From Paenibacillus sp. J2TS4 (GTDB lineage Bacteria > Bacillota > Bacilli > Paenibacillales > NBRC-103111), in NCBI RefSeq assembly GCF_018403245.1, contig NZ_BOSH01000009.1, positions 62,001 through 126,000 on the forward strand: a stretch of DNA of 64,000 bases, written 5' to 3'. The translations under genes and the position numbers were made by a program. The first letter of the stretch is position 1. Every line of letters begins with the position of its first letter. The notes under the pieces are model-generated. The model was not told where the DNA came from. It searched no databases and saw only the letters and a program-made list of their open reading frames with translations. Of the stretch, positions 54,019-62,863 are shown piece by piece.

Positions 54019-54050
54019 AGAAGAGCCGCCCCCGTCCCTGCTGCTCTTCT
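54019..54050 (-). terminator. Terminator after the frameshifted methyltransferase gene
   Basis: AGAAGAGC (54050-54043 on the minus strand) pairs with GCTCTTCT (54026-54019) around a GC-rich loop, followed by TTTTTCT. It lies 31 bp after the methyltransferase stop and 40 bp upstream of the rpiA start. Confidence 0.75.
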
Positions 54051-54080
54051 AGTTTGCCATTCTATATTCCGTATAATTAG

Positions 54081-54700
54081 TTACTCGCCTGACTTCCTCA
54101 ATATAAAAGATTGAAAGTGCGGATTTCCCTCCTCTAGTTGAACCTTATTAAAATACTCCAGGCGAAAATAGGGCTTAACCAAGGCTTGAACACTCTCATC
54201 GGAGCGAAAGGCAAAGAAACGCTTCGGCTCGCACCAATCCTCTTCCCAAATCCCTTCGGAGTCTCGTCCCCCATAAAGTCCGAGATAGAACACCCCGCCC
54301 GGCTTCAGAACCCGTCTGATCCCGGATAAAACGACCCCCATCTCATGATTGGGAACATGCAGCAGACAATTTAAAGCATAGACAGCGTCAAAAGCACCCT
54401 CCGGAAAGTCCAGCTCATAAAAATCCATTACATGGGCGTCCAGCCCCTTCGCTTTACAAAATCGCACCATTTCCGAGGACAGATCAATACAGGTCACTTT
54501 ATGCCCCTGATCGCTAAAAGCTTCCGCATCCTTGCCTGTTCCCGCTCCGATTTCCAGCAGGCTTGTTTCTGTTCACTGTGCAGCAAGTTCATAAAGTTCT
54601 GTCTCTCCGCGAGCTTCCATTTCGCAACCTCCGATTGGGATCGCCGCAGCGCATCTGCATCATAAGATTGGGCTAAACTGATTTTCGCTTCAGAATTCAT
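54081..54700 (-). pseudogene. Frameshifted class I SAM methyltransferase
   Basis: The first frame (54700 to about 54560) encodes SQSEVAKWKLAERQNFMNLL and HSEQK. The second frame continues with TSLLEIGAGTGKDAEAFSDQ (SAM motif I), CIDLSSEMVRFCKAKGLD and the complete remaining domain to HFQSFILRKSGE. One extra A in the CAGAAACAAG stretch near 54560 would join them perfectly as SEQK-TSLLEIG. The gene thus has a single one-base deletion and would encode about 206 residues if intact. The second frame alone lacks motif I. Confidence 0.8.
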
Positions 54701-54806
54701 TCTCCGTCACTCTCCTCAACTGGAAGTATAGACCCATTATACGGAACACATGTTCCGATGTAAATCATTTACGGTTCCACAATTCCCCACATCCAGAAAA
54801 GACGAT

Positions 54807-55583
54807 TCATTCCTCTACGTGCCACAAGACTTCAAAGCTTCCTCTTAATCCGTCTCCCGTTACGACCCATTTATAAACTCCCGTTTTCGGAACAGAGAGC
54901 TTCCATTTCCCTCCGCCTGCTTCCGTGAGGCCCACATACTGATTGTGGTCGTTCAGCATATGAAAACCATAGCCGCCTTCATTCTCACGATGGAAACCGA
55001 TAGAGATCGTCAGGCTCTGACCTTCCTTCGCCCTCACCGGAATTTCGTGCTTTCCATTAAAATAGCTGAAGCTCGCTGAATAGCTGGAAGCCGTCCGCTC
55101 TTCCTCCCAATCTGCTTTTTTAGTAAAATCTAAATTCGCCGCAAGAAGAAAGAGCAGCGGTAAGCCGACAGCAAATATGTATTTGAAAAGAGGATTCTGC
55201 CTGGAGGCATACGTTCCGAAATAAAAGATCAAGGCACAAGCCGCGCCGACCGTTCCGGCGAATAGAGTATAGCCGTTTACTTCTTTGAAAATAAAAAATG
55301 CAAAGCCTGCAATGACATACAAGCCAATTTTTACAAGCAGACGCGGGAAGCCTCTCAGTCTGAATGTGAGCCCATCTATGACGAAAGAACAAGCTATGCC
55401 GTAGCCAAAAAAGAGGCCCCAATACATCCAGCGGGAAAGCTCCTCACTCCATTGAAACAGATCAAATCGCGACGCCTGCAGTATGAAAGCGAAAAATACA
55501 GCCATGGATAACCCCGCTCCCGCAAGCTTCGTCAACAGGAAGGGAATTATTCCGGACCGCAGTCCTTTTGTATACAAGACCAT
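54807..55583 (-). CDS. Membrane protein with C-terminal extracytoplasmic beta domain, unknown
   Basis: 258 residues. There are about five to six membrane segments between residues 12 and 150. A soluble domain of about 100 residues (FSYFNGKHEIPVRAKEGQSL, GLTEAGGGKWKLSVPKTGVY) follows and has the look of a beta sandwich as in bacterial pre-peptidase or carbohydrate-binding domains. I do not recognise the family. ATG 55583 has GGGGGTG upstream. Transcribed alone. Confidence 0.75.
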   Translation of the reverse strand: MVLYTKGLRSGIIPFLLTKLAGAGLSMAVFFAFILQASRFDLFQWSEELSRWMYWGLFFGYGIACSFVIDGLTFRLRGFPRLLVKIGLYVIAGFAFFIFKEVNGYTLFAGTVGAACALIFYFGTYASRQNPLFKYIFAVGLPLLFLLAANLDFTKKADWEEERTASSYSASFSYFNGKHEIPVRAKEGQSLTISIGFHRENEGGYGFHMLNDHNQYVGLTEAGGGKWKLSVPKTGVYKWVVTGDGLRGSFEVLWHVEE

Positions 55584-55832
55584 TCGAGCACCCCCATGGA
55601 AGCTTATTCTGATTTTACCTCATATCCATGGCTGAGTCTCTATAATTATGCGGCTTAAGGAGACTTCAGACGAACCTATCCTTTGGCGATAAAATATCCT
55701 CTAAACGCGGCCGCCTTTCGAAATCTTTCGATAAGAGATTTTCCCAATGCCGACAATATAGTTGTCCGCCCTCGTTCGCACTGGTGTACAATAACAAGAG
55801 AGGAATTTAACAAAACGCAGGGTGATGATTTC

Positions 55833-58190
55833 GTGAAAACGTTAGTAATAGCCGAGAAGCCCGACATGGGCAGAAATATAGCCAGGGCGATCGAGCCGAA
55901 GGCGGTTAATAAAAAGACACATCTCGAAGGCGAGCGATACATCATAACTTGGGCCATTGGTCACCTGGTTGGCCTGGCGGAGCCGGACAAATACGACGAC
56001 CGTTACAAAAAGTGGAGAATCGAGGACCTGCCGATCATTCCCGACTCCTTCAAGCTGGTAGCTTACTACAAGACCCGGTCGCAGCTCAAGGTCATCTCCG
56101 AGTTGGCGAAGCAATGTTCCGCGATAATTAATGCCTGTGATGCGGGACGGGAAGGTCAGCATATTTTTGCGCTCATTCAGCGTCATCTGAAGCTCAGACA
56201 CCCGGTGCAGCGGCTATGGATTTCCGACCTGACTCCGGAGACGATCCGCCATGGCTTCGCCAATCTGAAGGACGGCTCGGAATTCGACAATCTGACCAAA
56301 GCAGCCAGAGCCCGCAGCGAAGCGGATTGGCTGGTCGGCATGAACGGATCGCGGGCTTTTACGACGAAGCATCGCGAGCTTCTGTCCGTCGGCCGGGTGC
56401 AGACTCCCGTGCTTGCCCTTATCTATGATCGGGAGAAGCAAATCGAAGCCTTTAGCTCGCTTACCTATTACGATGTAGAAGCAAGCTTCTCTCAAGAGAA
56501 CACGAACTACTCGGGCAAATGGCAGGGTGAACGGATCACCGACCGCAAGCAAGCCGAAGCGATCGCGGCCAAAGTCAAGGGCCAAACCGGGAAGATAGCC
56601 AGCTATGAAGCCAAAGACACCCGGGAATACCCCTACAAGCTGTACGATCTTACTCTGCTGCAGCGGGAAGCTAACGGCAAATACGGCTTTACAGCGAAGA
56701 AAACGCTGGATCTGGCGCAATCGCTATACGAAAAGCATAAAGTGATCACTTATCCGCGGACGAATTCCAATTACGTCACCGAGCAGAACATTGCGGAAAT
56801 GCACCGGGCGCTCACCTCCTTGCAGGGAACGAGCTACGATTCTCTCGTGCAGCAGGCTTCCCGATCCTTCGTTCATAAGAACAACCGCTATGTCTGCAAT
56901 CCCGCCAAGGTAGAGGATCATCACGCCATTCTGCCTACGGCCAAAAAAGCGGGGAGCCTGTCGGCCGATGAACAGAAGCTGTACGATATGATCGTCCGCC
57001 GCTTTCTGTCGCATTTCTACCCGCCGGCTCAATATAAAGTACACACGGTCCTGACCGAGGTGGAAAAGGAGCTGTTCAAAACGACGATCAAGCAGCTTCT
57101 TGATTTGGGCTGGAAGATCGTCTACTCCGGCTCCGAAGACGGCAAGAAAAATTCCAGGCGTAACAAAGAAGAAGAGAATGAGGAAGTCGAAACAGACGAG
57201 TCTTTCTCCGTCGATAAGGCGCTGGAAGTGCTCTGCACCGGCTCCGCCGTGCAGGAGAAGGAAACGCAGCCGCCGAAGCCGTTCACCGAAGGAACGCTGC
57301 TGAAGGCAATGGAAAGCGCCGGCAAGCAAATCGAGGATGAAGAGCTGCGGGAAGCGATCAAAGATTCCGGCCTGGGGACCCCGGCCACCCGGGCCTCGAC
57401 AATTGAACGCTTGAAGCAGGTCGGCTACATCGGGATGCAGGGCAAGCGGATCGCGCTCACGCCGAAGGGACGCTCGGCGGTGGAGTTGATCCGCGGAGCC
57501 GGCATCGAGCTCTTGACCTCGCCGGAGATGACCGGCCAGTGGGAGCGGCGGCTGAACGAGATCGCCCGCGGCCAGGCGTCCGACACCGCGTTCATGGAGA
57601 AGGTGAAGGAATTCACCGTCCATATCGTGAACAAGGTGCGCAGCCAGCCGCAGGCCGATCAAGCCGCCTTCGCGCAGCCGGAAGCGCCGGCCAAGGGCCG
57701 CTCCCGCGCCGCTGGCGGAACGCGCCGCCGCACCGCCGCGGGGGCGAGCGCTGGCACAGCCGGGGCGCGCCCGGCGGCGACGCGTGCGGCAGCAGGCGAG
57801 GCCGCAGCGAAGCCGGGCAATGCCCGCGGAGGCGCCGGCACGCGCACGGCAGCAGGCGCAAGCGGCGCACAAGCGGCCGCCCGCGCCGGTGGCGCGGCGA
57901 AGTCGAGCGCGGGCGTGATCGGGCTGTGCCCGCGCCCCGGCTGCGGCGGCACGATCTTCATGGGCAGCAAAGGCTATGGCTGCAGCAATTACAAGCATGG
58001 CTGCGGCTTTGTCATTTGGAAGAAATCCAAATTCGGCAAAACTTTAAGCGACACGATGGTGAAATCACTTATCCAGAAAGGCTCGACGAACAAGCTGAAG
58101 TTCAAAAGCAGCTCCGGCCAATCCTACGAAGGAAAGTTGATTTTAGCTGACCGGAATACCGGAGATCTCGGTATGGAACGAGTATTTTAA
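55833..58190 (+). CDS. topB: DNA topoisomerase III
   Basis: 785 residues. The Toprim domain (LVIAEKPDMGRNIARAI, NACDAGREGQHIF), the active-site Tyr307 in ITYPRTNSNY, and SVGRVQTPVLALIYDREKQI are all present. Residues about 610-690 are an Ala/Gly/Arg-rich low-complexity linker encoded by extremely GC-rich DNA. A C-terminal C4 zinc finger (CPRPGCGG, CSNYKHGCGF) follows. The enzyme decatenates DNA and resolves recombination intermediates. GTG 55833 with AGGGTGAT is the likely start; the frame extended to 55683 adds 50 residues with no family match. Confidence 0.95.
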   Translation: MKTLVIAEKPDMGRNIARAIEPKAVNKKTHLEGERYIITWAIGHLVGLAEPDKYDDRYKKWRIEDLPIIPDSFKLVAYYKTRSQLKVISELAKQCSAIINACDAGREGQHIFALIQRHLKLRHPVQRLWISDLTPETIRHGFANLKDGSEFDNLTKAARARSEADWLVGMNGSRAFTTKHRELLSVGRVQTPVLALIYDREKQIEAFSSLTYYDVEASFSQENTNYSGKWQGERITDRKQAEAIAAKVKGQTGKIASYEAKDTREYPYKLYDLTLLQREANGKYGFTAKKTLDLAQSLYEKHKVITYPRTNSNYVTEQNIAEMHRALTSLQGTSYDSLVQQASRSFVHKNNRYVCNPAKVEDHHAILPTAKKAGSLSADEQKLYDMIVRRFLSHFYPPAQYKVHTVLTEVEKELFKTTIKQLLDLGWKIVYSGSEDGKKNSRRNKEEENEEVETDESFSVDKALEVLCTGSAVQEKETQPPKPFTEGTLLKAMESAGKQIEDEELREAIKDSGLGTPATRASTIERLKQVGYIGMQGKRIALTPKGRSAVELIRGAGIELLTSPEMTGQWERRLNEIARGQASDTAFMEKVKEFTVHIVNKVRSQPQADQAAFAQPEAPAKGRSRAAGGTRRRTAAGASAGTAGARPAATRAAAGEAAAKPGNARGGAGTRTAAGASGAQAAARAGGAAKSSAGVIGLCPRPGCGGTIFMGSKGYGCSNYKHGCGFVIWKKSKFGKTLSDTMVKSLIQKGSTNKLKFKSSSGQSYEGKLILADRNTGDLGMERVF

Positions 58191-58296
58191 ATTGCCCATA
58201 CTCTATAATAGTCCCAAAAAAGCCGGGCTCACTGGCTCACTAGATCATAACCAACTGAAAATAAACAAAAATCGAACAACAACCTCCTTCTAAATG

Positions 58297-58320
58297 CCTC
58301 CATCTGAATGGAGGTTTTCT
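58297..58320 (+). terminator. Terminator of topB
   Basis: CCTCCAT (58297-58303), loop CTGA, ATGGAGG (58308-58314), then TTTTCTCTTTT. It lies about 105 bp after the topB stop. Confidence 0.75.
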
Positions 58321-58471
58321 CTTTTAAGGCAACAAAACTAGAACGGGTCAACCTATATTCAACATTTGAAAACCTGGATACGAGTGTGTTTTATGCTCCG
58401 ATTCCGGTACCAGAAACTAACCCATAGATTTCAGTCTGTTGAAATAGCGACACTAATGCACTGCTATTCAT

Positions 58472-58585
58472 TTATACGATTTTTCGTACAAAGATGGCCC
58501 TTTCTCCGTACTTGTGCGCCCATCTGTATGATATTTCGTACAAACCGCACTTGTTCGCATCCATCTTTCGCTCATTTGTACGTCT
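58472..58585. repeat. Intergenic palindromes, TACGA type
   Basis: Two clear cores, TACGATTTTTCGTA (58475-58488) and GTATGATATTTCGTAC (58526-58541), have centres 52 bp apart. Weaker GTAC-containing words lie near 58511 and 58580. This resembles half of the four-core arrays elsewhere in the window. It lies between the topB terminator and the VOC gene. The reading frame that crosses it has no ribosome binding site. Nothing else is seen in 58321-58790. Confidence 0.5.
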
Positions 58586-58790
58586 ATTTGACTATGCAAG
58601 GGGCCCGGTGGATAGGGCGCATACCAGCCACGGTAGATCTTTTTCAACAGTCTGAGATTCTCCGTTCACCTTCTCGAGCTTCGAAGTCTTTAGCCTCTAC
58701 CCAAAACTACGCGTATATGGTAATATGTGGACATAGGTTCATTATGCAATACGAAGTTTCATCTAACGAAACAAAGGAGGGATTTTGAAA

Positions 58791-59162
58791 ATGATCTTCA
58801 TTAAACGTCTGGACCATGTCCAAGTGTGCATACCTGTGGGAAAAGAGGAGGTCGCGCGCTCTTTTTACGGCGGACTTCTAGGTTTAAGGGAAATTCCCAA
58901 ACCCGAATCATTAATTCCAAACGGCGGTCTCTGGTACGAAATCGGGGATATTCAACTTCATATTGGCGTCGAGCAGATGGATAACGAACAATCCAAACGT
59001 CACCCTGCCTTTGAAGTGGAGAATTTGGATAAAATTCGCGAGTACTTGGAACAACACGGGGTGATTACCCAGGATGAGAAGCCTATTCCCGTTGTCCATC
59101 GCTTCTCATTCTTTGATCCTTTTGGCAATCGGATCGAATTCTTGGAGAAATACTCTGCCTAA
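58791..59162 (+). CDS. VOC-superfamily protein (glyoxalase/dioxygenase fold)
   Basis: About 123 residues forming one beta-alpha-beta-beta-beta pair module: RLDHVQVCIPVGKEEVARSF at the start, LWYEIGDIQLHIGVE in the middle, RFSFFDPFGNRIEFLE at the end. The expected metal ligands (His in LDHVQ, His in QLHIG, Glu in IEFLE) are present, so it may be a metalloenzyme of the glyoxalase or fosfomycin-resistance type. ATG 58791 or TTG 58785 could start it, behind AAAGGAGG. Confidence 0.85.
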   Translation: MIFIKRLDHVQVCIPVGKEEVARSFYGGLLGLREIPKPESLIPNGGLWYEIGDIQLHIGVEQMDNEQSKRHPAFEVENLDKIREYLEQHGVITQDEKPIPVVHRFSFFDPFGNRIEFLEKYSA

Positions 59163-59200
59163 CCATCGCTGACTGTGACAAGGAAAAATCAACCCTATCT

Positions 59201-59237
59201 AAAAAACCCAATCAAACCCGGCAAAGGTTTAATTGGG
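59201..59237 (-). terminator. Terminator of the murQ transport operon
   Basis: On the minus strand CCCAATTAAACC (59237-59226) pairs with GGTTTGATTGGG (59218-59207), with one G-T mismatch, and is followed by six T (59206-59201). It lies about 63 bp after the acetyltransferase stop and marks the end of the operon that comes from the right edge. Confidence 0.85.
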
Positions 59238-59300
59238 CTTCGATCGAACTCTTCAGCTACTTCGTACAATGGTCATTGCCAGAACCATCCCTGATTATCT

Positions 59301-59795
59301 TTACCTGTTCTTCGCTCCGAGAAAATCGCGGTAAATCCCCGGAGTCGAATCTGGAATGAGAACCGCTCCGACGCTATTCTCATAAAATTGAGCAGGTCCG
59401 ACACCGCCAATGATCGCGTACACGTAGCCGGCTTCCCTCATGCTGTGGAGACTCTTGAGCAGCAGCGCTTTGCCGATGCCTTTGCCCTGTTCCGAATCCA
59501 GCACGCGAGTGGGCCCGAAGAAATTAGGCGCGGTAGCTTCATAGCAGGCATAACCGAGGATGTCCGCGCCCCGGGTGGCAAGATAACAGGTAATCGGAGT
59601 CCGGGAGAAGCAAACATCACATTCCCCTGAAGCATGGAGGCTGGAATGTTCCGCCACCCACTCGACGACGCGATGCTTATCCGGGGCCAGTGCCCGGTGG
59701 ATGCGAATGCCCTCTCGCTCCAGCCGGGCGAGAAGCTCCTCCTGGGGAGGCAGATTTAGTAAATTAACAAGCATGTCGGCCATGTTCCGGTTCAC
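59301..59795 (-). CDS. GNAT-family N-acetyltransferase
   Basis: Up to 164 residues. The acetyl-CoA loop reads EQGKGIGKALLLKSL (Q/RxxGxG/A), preceded by DILGYACYEATAPNFFGPTR and followed by YVYAIIGGVGPAQFYENSVG. GTG 59795 overlaps the murQ stop by four bases; ATG 59783 is the other candidate. Translational coupling to murQ suggests a role in amino-sugar or muropeptide metabolism, but the acceptor is unknown. Confidence 0.87.
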   Translation of the reverse strand: MNRNMADMLVNLLNLPPQEELLARLEREGIRIHRALAPDKHRVVEWVAEHSSLHASGECDVCFSRTPITCYLATRGADILGYACYEATAPNFFGPTRVLDSEQGKGIGKALLLKSLHSMREAGYVYAIIGGVGPAQFYENSVGAVLIPDSTPGIYRDFLGAKNR

Positions 59796-60769
59796 TCCCC
59801 CTTCGATATGGCACCATCGCCTGACCCGCCATCCTCCCCGTTCCCGTTTCCCGCTTCCAAACGGCCCTTCCCGTTGCGGATCGCCGCTTTGAGTCTGCCT
59901 TTATGCCGCTCCAACAGCTCGGCTGCTTCTCCGACATCTACACCGATTTCCAGCATCAGAATGGCGGTCTTCACATGCATGCCGGCTTTATTCAGCGCTT
60001 CGGCCGCCTGCTTCCAGGAGACGCCGGTCACCTCGCGCACGATACGTATAGAGCGGTCATAGAGCTTGCTGTTGCTGGCCTTCAGATCGACCATCAGATT
60101 GTTGTAGACTTTGCCCAGCTTGATCATAACGCCGGTGGTCAGCATGTTCAGCACAAGCTTCTGGGCGGTGCCGCTCTTTAACCGGGTGGAGCCGGAGATG
60201 ACCTCCGGACCGACTACGGGCGCGATGCAGATGTCGCACAGTTCGCTCAATCGGGAATTTTTGTTGGTGACGACGCCCACCGTTGCCGCTCCGTTCTCCT
60301 TGGCCTGGCGAATGGCGCCCAGCACAAAGGGGGTGGAGCCGCTCGCGGTGATCCCGACGACCACGTCGCCCGCACCGATCCCCTTCTCCCGGATCAGGCG
60401 CGCCCCGCTCTCCGGGTCATCCTCGAAGCCTTCCACGGCAGTCCGGAGAGCGATATCGCCACCGGCGATGTAAGCCTGAACCAGATCGGGATCGGTCCCG
60501 TAGGTAGGCGGACATTCGCTGGCGTCCAGCACCCCCAGCCTCCCGGAGGAACCGGCTCCCACGTAGAACATTCGCCCTTCGTTCTGCAACGAGTGAGCCA
60601 GCAAATCGACCGCTTGGACAATGGCATCGATCTCCTGACGGACCGCTAAGGGAACCCGCTGATCCTCCTCATTCATCAGAAGCAGCATTTCCCGGGTGTC
60701 GCACTCGTCGATAGAGGCGGTAGCGGGATTGTTCATTTCCGTTGTCAATTGCGCGAAGTATGAAGTCAT
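59792..60769 (-). CDS. murQ: N-acetylmuramic acid 6-phosphate etherase
   Basis: 325 residues; removes lactate from MurNAc-6-phosphate to give GlcNAc-6-phosphate in cell-wall recycling. SIS-domain motifs are clear: GAGSSGRLGVLDASECPPT, GITASGSTPFVLGA and RLKSGTAQKLVLNMLTTG. The C-terminal helical segment (AAELLERHKGRLKAAI) is followed by an unusual Gly/Asn/Asp-rich tail of about 25 residues (EAGNGNGEDGGSGDG). It lies 80 bp after a permease gene of an Lpl-type importer, which suggests uptake of a MurNAc-containing sugar. Confidence 0.95.
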   Translation of the reverse strand: MTSYFAQLTTEMNNPATASIDECDTREMLLLMNEEDQRVPLAVRQEIDAIVQAVDLLAHSLQNEGRMFYVGAGSSGRLGVLDASECPPTYGTDPDLVQAYIAGGDIALRTAVEGFEDDPESGARLIREKGIGAGDVVVGITASGSTPFVLGAIRQAKENGAATVGVVTNKNSRLSELCDICIAPVVGPEVISGSTRLKSGTAQKLVLNMLTTGVMIKLGKVYNNLMVDLKASNSKLYDRSIRIVREVTGVSWKQAAEALNKAGMHVKTAILMLEIGVDVGEAAELLERHKGRLKAAIRNGKGRLEAGNGNGEDGGSGDGAISKGE

Positions 60770-60851
60770 TAGTCATCCATCCTTTTCTGGACGCAATAGA
60801 GTAAGATTCTGTCGCACGCCCTGCATTTAATAAGAATGTTGTGTTCTGAGA

Positions 60852-61724
60852 TCAACCCTTGACCGAGCCGACCGTCAAGCCGGCGACGAAAAAGCGCTGA
60901 AGCAAGGGATACAGAATGATGATAGGCAGCGTCGAAGTAATGATGACGGCCGATTTGATGGACATCGCGATGGTGCTCTTGTCCGCCGATCCCGCCCCGT
61001 CTCCGACCATAGCCGTCCCGTTGACAATATTGCGCAGGAACAGCATGACCGGATACTGATCCGTGTTGAGGTAGATCAAGCCATTGAACCAATCGTTCCA
61101 GAAGAAGACCGCGGTGTACAGCCCGATCGTTGCCAGCGCCGGTGTGGACAGAGGCAAGATAACTCGCCTGAAGATTCCGAAATAATCCAATCCGTCGATG
61201 ATGGCGGCTTCTTCTATTTCCGTGGGGATGGCCCGAAAGAAGTTGATCAGAATAATCAGATTGAACTGGTTAATGGCAAAGGGCAACAAGATCGCCCATA
61301 CCGTACCGGTAAGATGAAGACTAGAAATAAGCAGATAAGTCGGAATCAGCCCTCCCGAGAAAAACATCGAGAACACGATGAGCCTCATAACGAGCTTATG
61401 CCCTTTGAGAAACCGCTTCGACATCGCATAGGCGAATATAGTGGACATGAACAGGGCGATCGCGGTTCCTCCAACGGTATAGAAAATCGTATTGCCGTAA
61501 GCTCTGAAAAAGTTGGGATAGGTGAATATCTGGATGTAAGCTTGAAAATTCAGCCCGACCGGCAATAACGTAACTTTATTATTGATGATCGCACTGGGGC
61601 TGGACAGGGATAGAGCCAGCATATAGAGAAACGGAACAAAACAAATCAGAATGACCAGAAACATGACAGCATAAATGAGCACATCAGCGATTGACAGAGG
61701 ACGAAGTCTTCGTTGCTTGAACAT
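60852..61724 (-). CDS. Oligosaccharide ABC transporter permease, LplC/YtcP type
   Basis: 290 residues, six membrane helices, EAA loop EEAAIIDGLDYFGIFRRVIL and C-terminus VAGLTVGSVKG. ATG 61724 has AAAGGAG nine bases upstream. It is the second permease of the importer that leads into murQ. Confidence 0.92.
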   Translation of the reverse strand: MFKQRRLRPLSIADVLIYAVMFLVILICFVPFLYMLALSLSSPSAIINNKVTLLPVGLNFQAYIQIFTYPNFFRAYGNTIFYTVGGTAIALFMSTIFAYAMSKRFLKGHKLVMRLIVFSMFFSGGLIPTYLLISSLHLTGTVWAILLPFAINQFNLIILINFFRAIPTEIEEAAIIDGLDYFGIFRRVILPLSTPALATIGLYTAVFFWNDWFNGLIYLNTDQYPVMLFLRNIVNGTAMVGDGAGSADKSTIAMSIKSAVIITSTLPIIILYPLLQRFFVAGLTVGSVKG

Positions 61725-61745
61725 GGAGTGCCGCTCCTTTCCGAA

Positions 61746-62708
61746 TTAGTAGATGCTTTCGCCAGTCGCTTTCCTGCTGAGCCAGTTGGTGCTGGAGACC
61801 AGGATGACACCGACAACGCCGCTGAACAGTCCGATCGCTGTGGCGTAAGAGTAGTTCTGATTGGTCAGACCGGTACGGTAGACGAGGGTGTCGATAATGT
61901 CGCTCACCATGGCATTGGATGGCGTATACAACAGCAGCACCTTCTCGAAACCGAGACTCAGGAGTGAGCCGACATTCAGGATCAGCATGACCATGATCGT
62001 TGACATGATCGAAGGAATGGTCACATAGATGACCTTCTGAAACCGGCTGGCCCCGTCGATATCCGCCGCTTCAAACAGCTCCCGATTGACACCGGTGATG
62101 GCGGCCAGATAGATTATGGCGGTCCAGCCCGTATACTGCCAGGTTTCGCTGAGAATATAGATCGGGCGGAAGTATTGCGGCTCATTGACGAAATAAATCG
62201 GCTCCATGCCAAACAGATTGCCCAGCACCCGGTTAAGCAGGCCGGAACTGGGAGACAGCAGCTCGCTCAGAATGGCGATGACTACGACCGTAGAAATGAA
62301 GCGGGGCATGTAAGATACCGTTTGCACGAATTTGCGGAACCGCTTGGCACGAACTTCATTCAACAGCAGGGCAAAGATGATCGGAATCGGAAAATTGATC
62401 AGAATGTTCCCGAAAGACAGGATGATCGTATTGTAGAAAGCGCGCCAGAATGCCGGATCCTGGAAGAAGCGTTCGAAGTAGGCCAATCCGACCCATTCGG
62501 ATCCGTACGGCCCCATCCCCGGACGGTATCGCCGAAAAGCCAGAATATTGCCGATCAGAGGCGCGTATTTGAACAGCAAAAAATGACTCAAGGGCAGGAG
62601 CATCATAATATAAAGCTGCCAGTAGCGGCGAAAATGGCGCCTCGCAGGAGGACGGGGGGCTTCGACTTCACGGGCGGCGGACTTGGAGAGAACTGTTGGA
62701 TCGGTCAT
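61746..62708 (-). CDS. Oligosaccharide ABC transporter permease, LplB type
   Basis: About 320 residues. A basic N-terminal extension (PRPPARRHFRRYW) precedes the first helix. EAA loop EAADIDGASRFQKVIYVTIP. ATG 62708 follows AAGGTGA; the frame extended to 62753 has no ribosome binding site. First permease of the murQ-linked importer. Confidence 0.9.
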   Translation of the reverse strand: MTDPTVLSKSAAREVEAPRPPARRHFRRYWQLYIMMLLPLSHFLLFKYAPLIGNILAFRRYRPGMGPYGSEWVGLAYFERFFQDPAFWRAFYNTIILSFGNILINFPIPIIFALLLNEVRAKRFRKFVQTVSYMPRFISTVVVIAILSELLSPSSGLLNRVLGNLFGMEPIYFVNEPQYFRPIYILSETWQYTGWTAIIYLAAITGVNRELFEAADIDGASRFQKVIYVTIPSIMSTIMVMLILNVGSLLSLGFEKVLLLYTPSNAMVSDIIDTLVYRTGLTNQNYSYATAIGLFSGVVGVILVSSTNWLSRKATGESIY

Positions 62709-62863
62709 ATCATTCACCTTCTTCGCTTGGTTGAGAGACGGCATGGCGCGCATTCCCGAAATAGTAAAGACCTGCTATTGAAAATGTCGGTCAACCTGTG
62801 ACTCCATTCTCCCCAGCAGGTCTTTATTCATATCATTTGCATCGGAATTCCGGAATCCTGGAA

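Noticed and set aside
56724..57998. 424-codon open frame antisense to topB
   Set aside because: It exists because the GC-rich linker and codon usage of topB remove stops on the other strand; the product is low-complexity Arg/Ala-rich with no ribosome binding site.
58366..58788. 140-codon frame upstream of the VOC gene
   Set aside because: It runs through the palindromic intergenic repeats, has no ribosome binding site and no protein-like composition.
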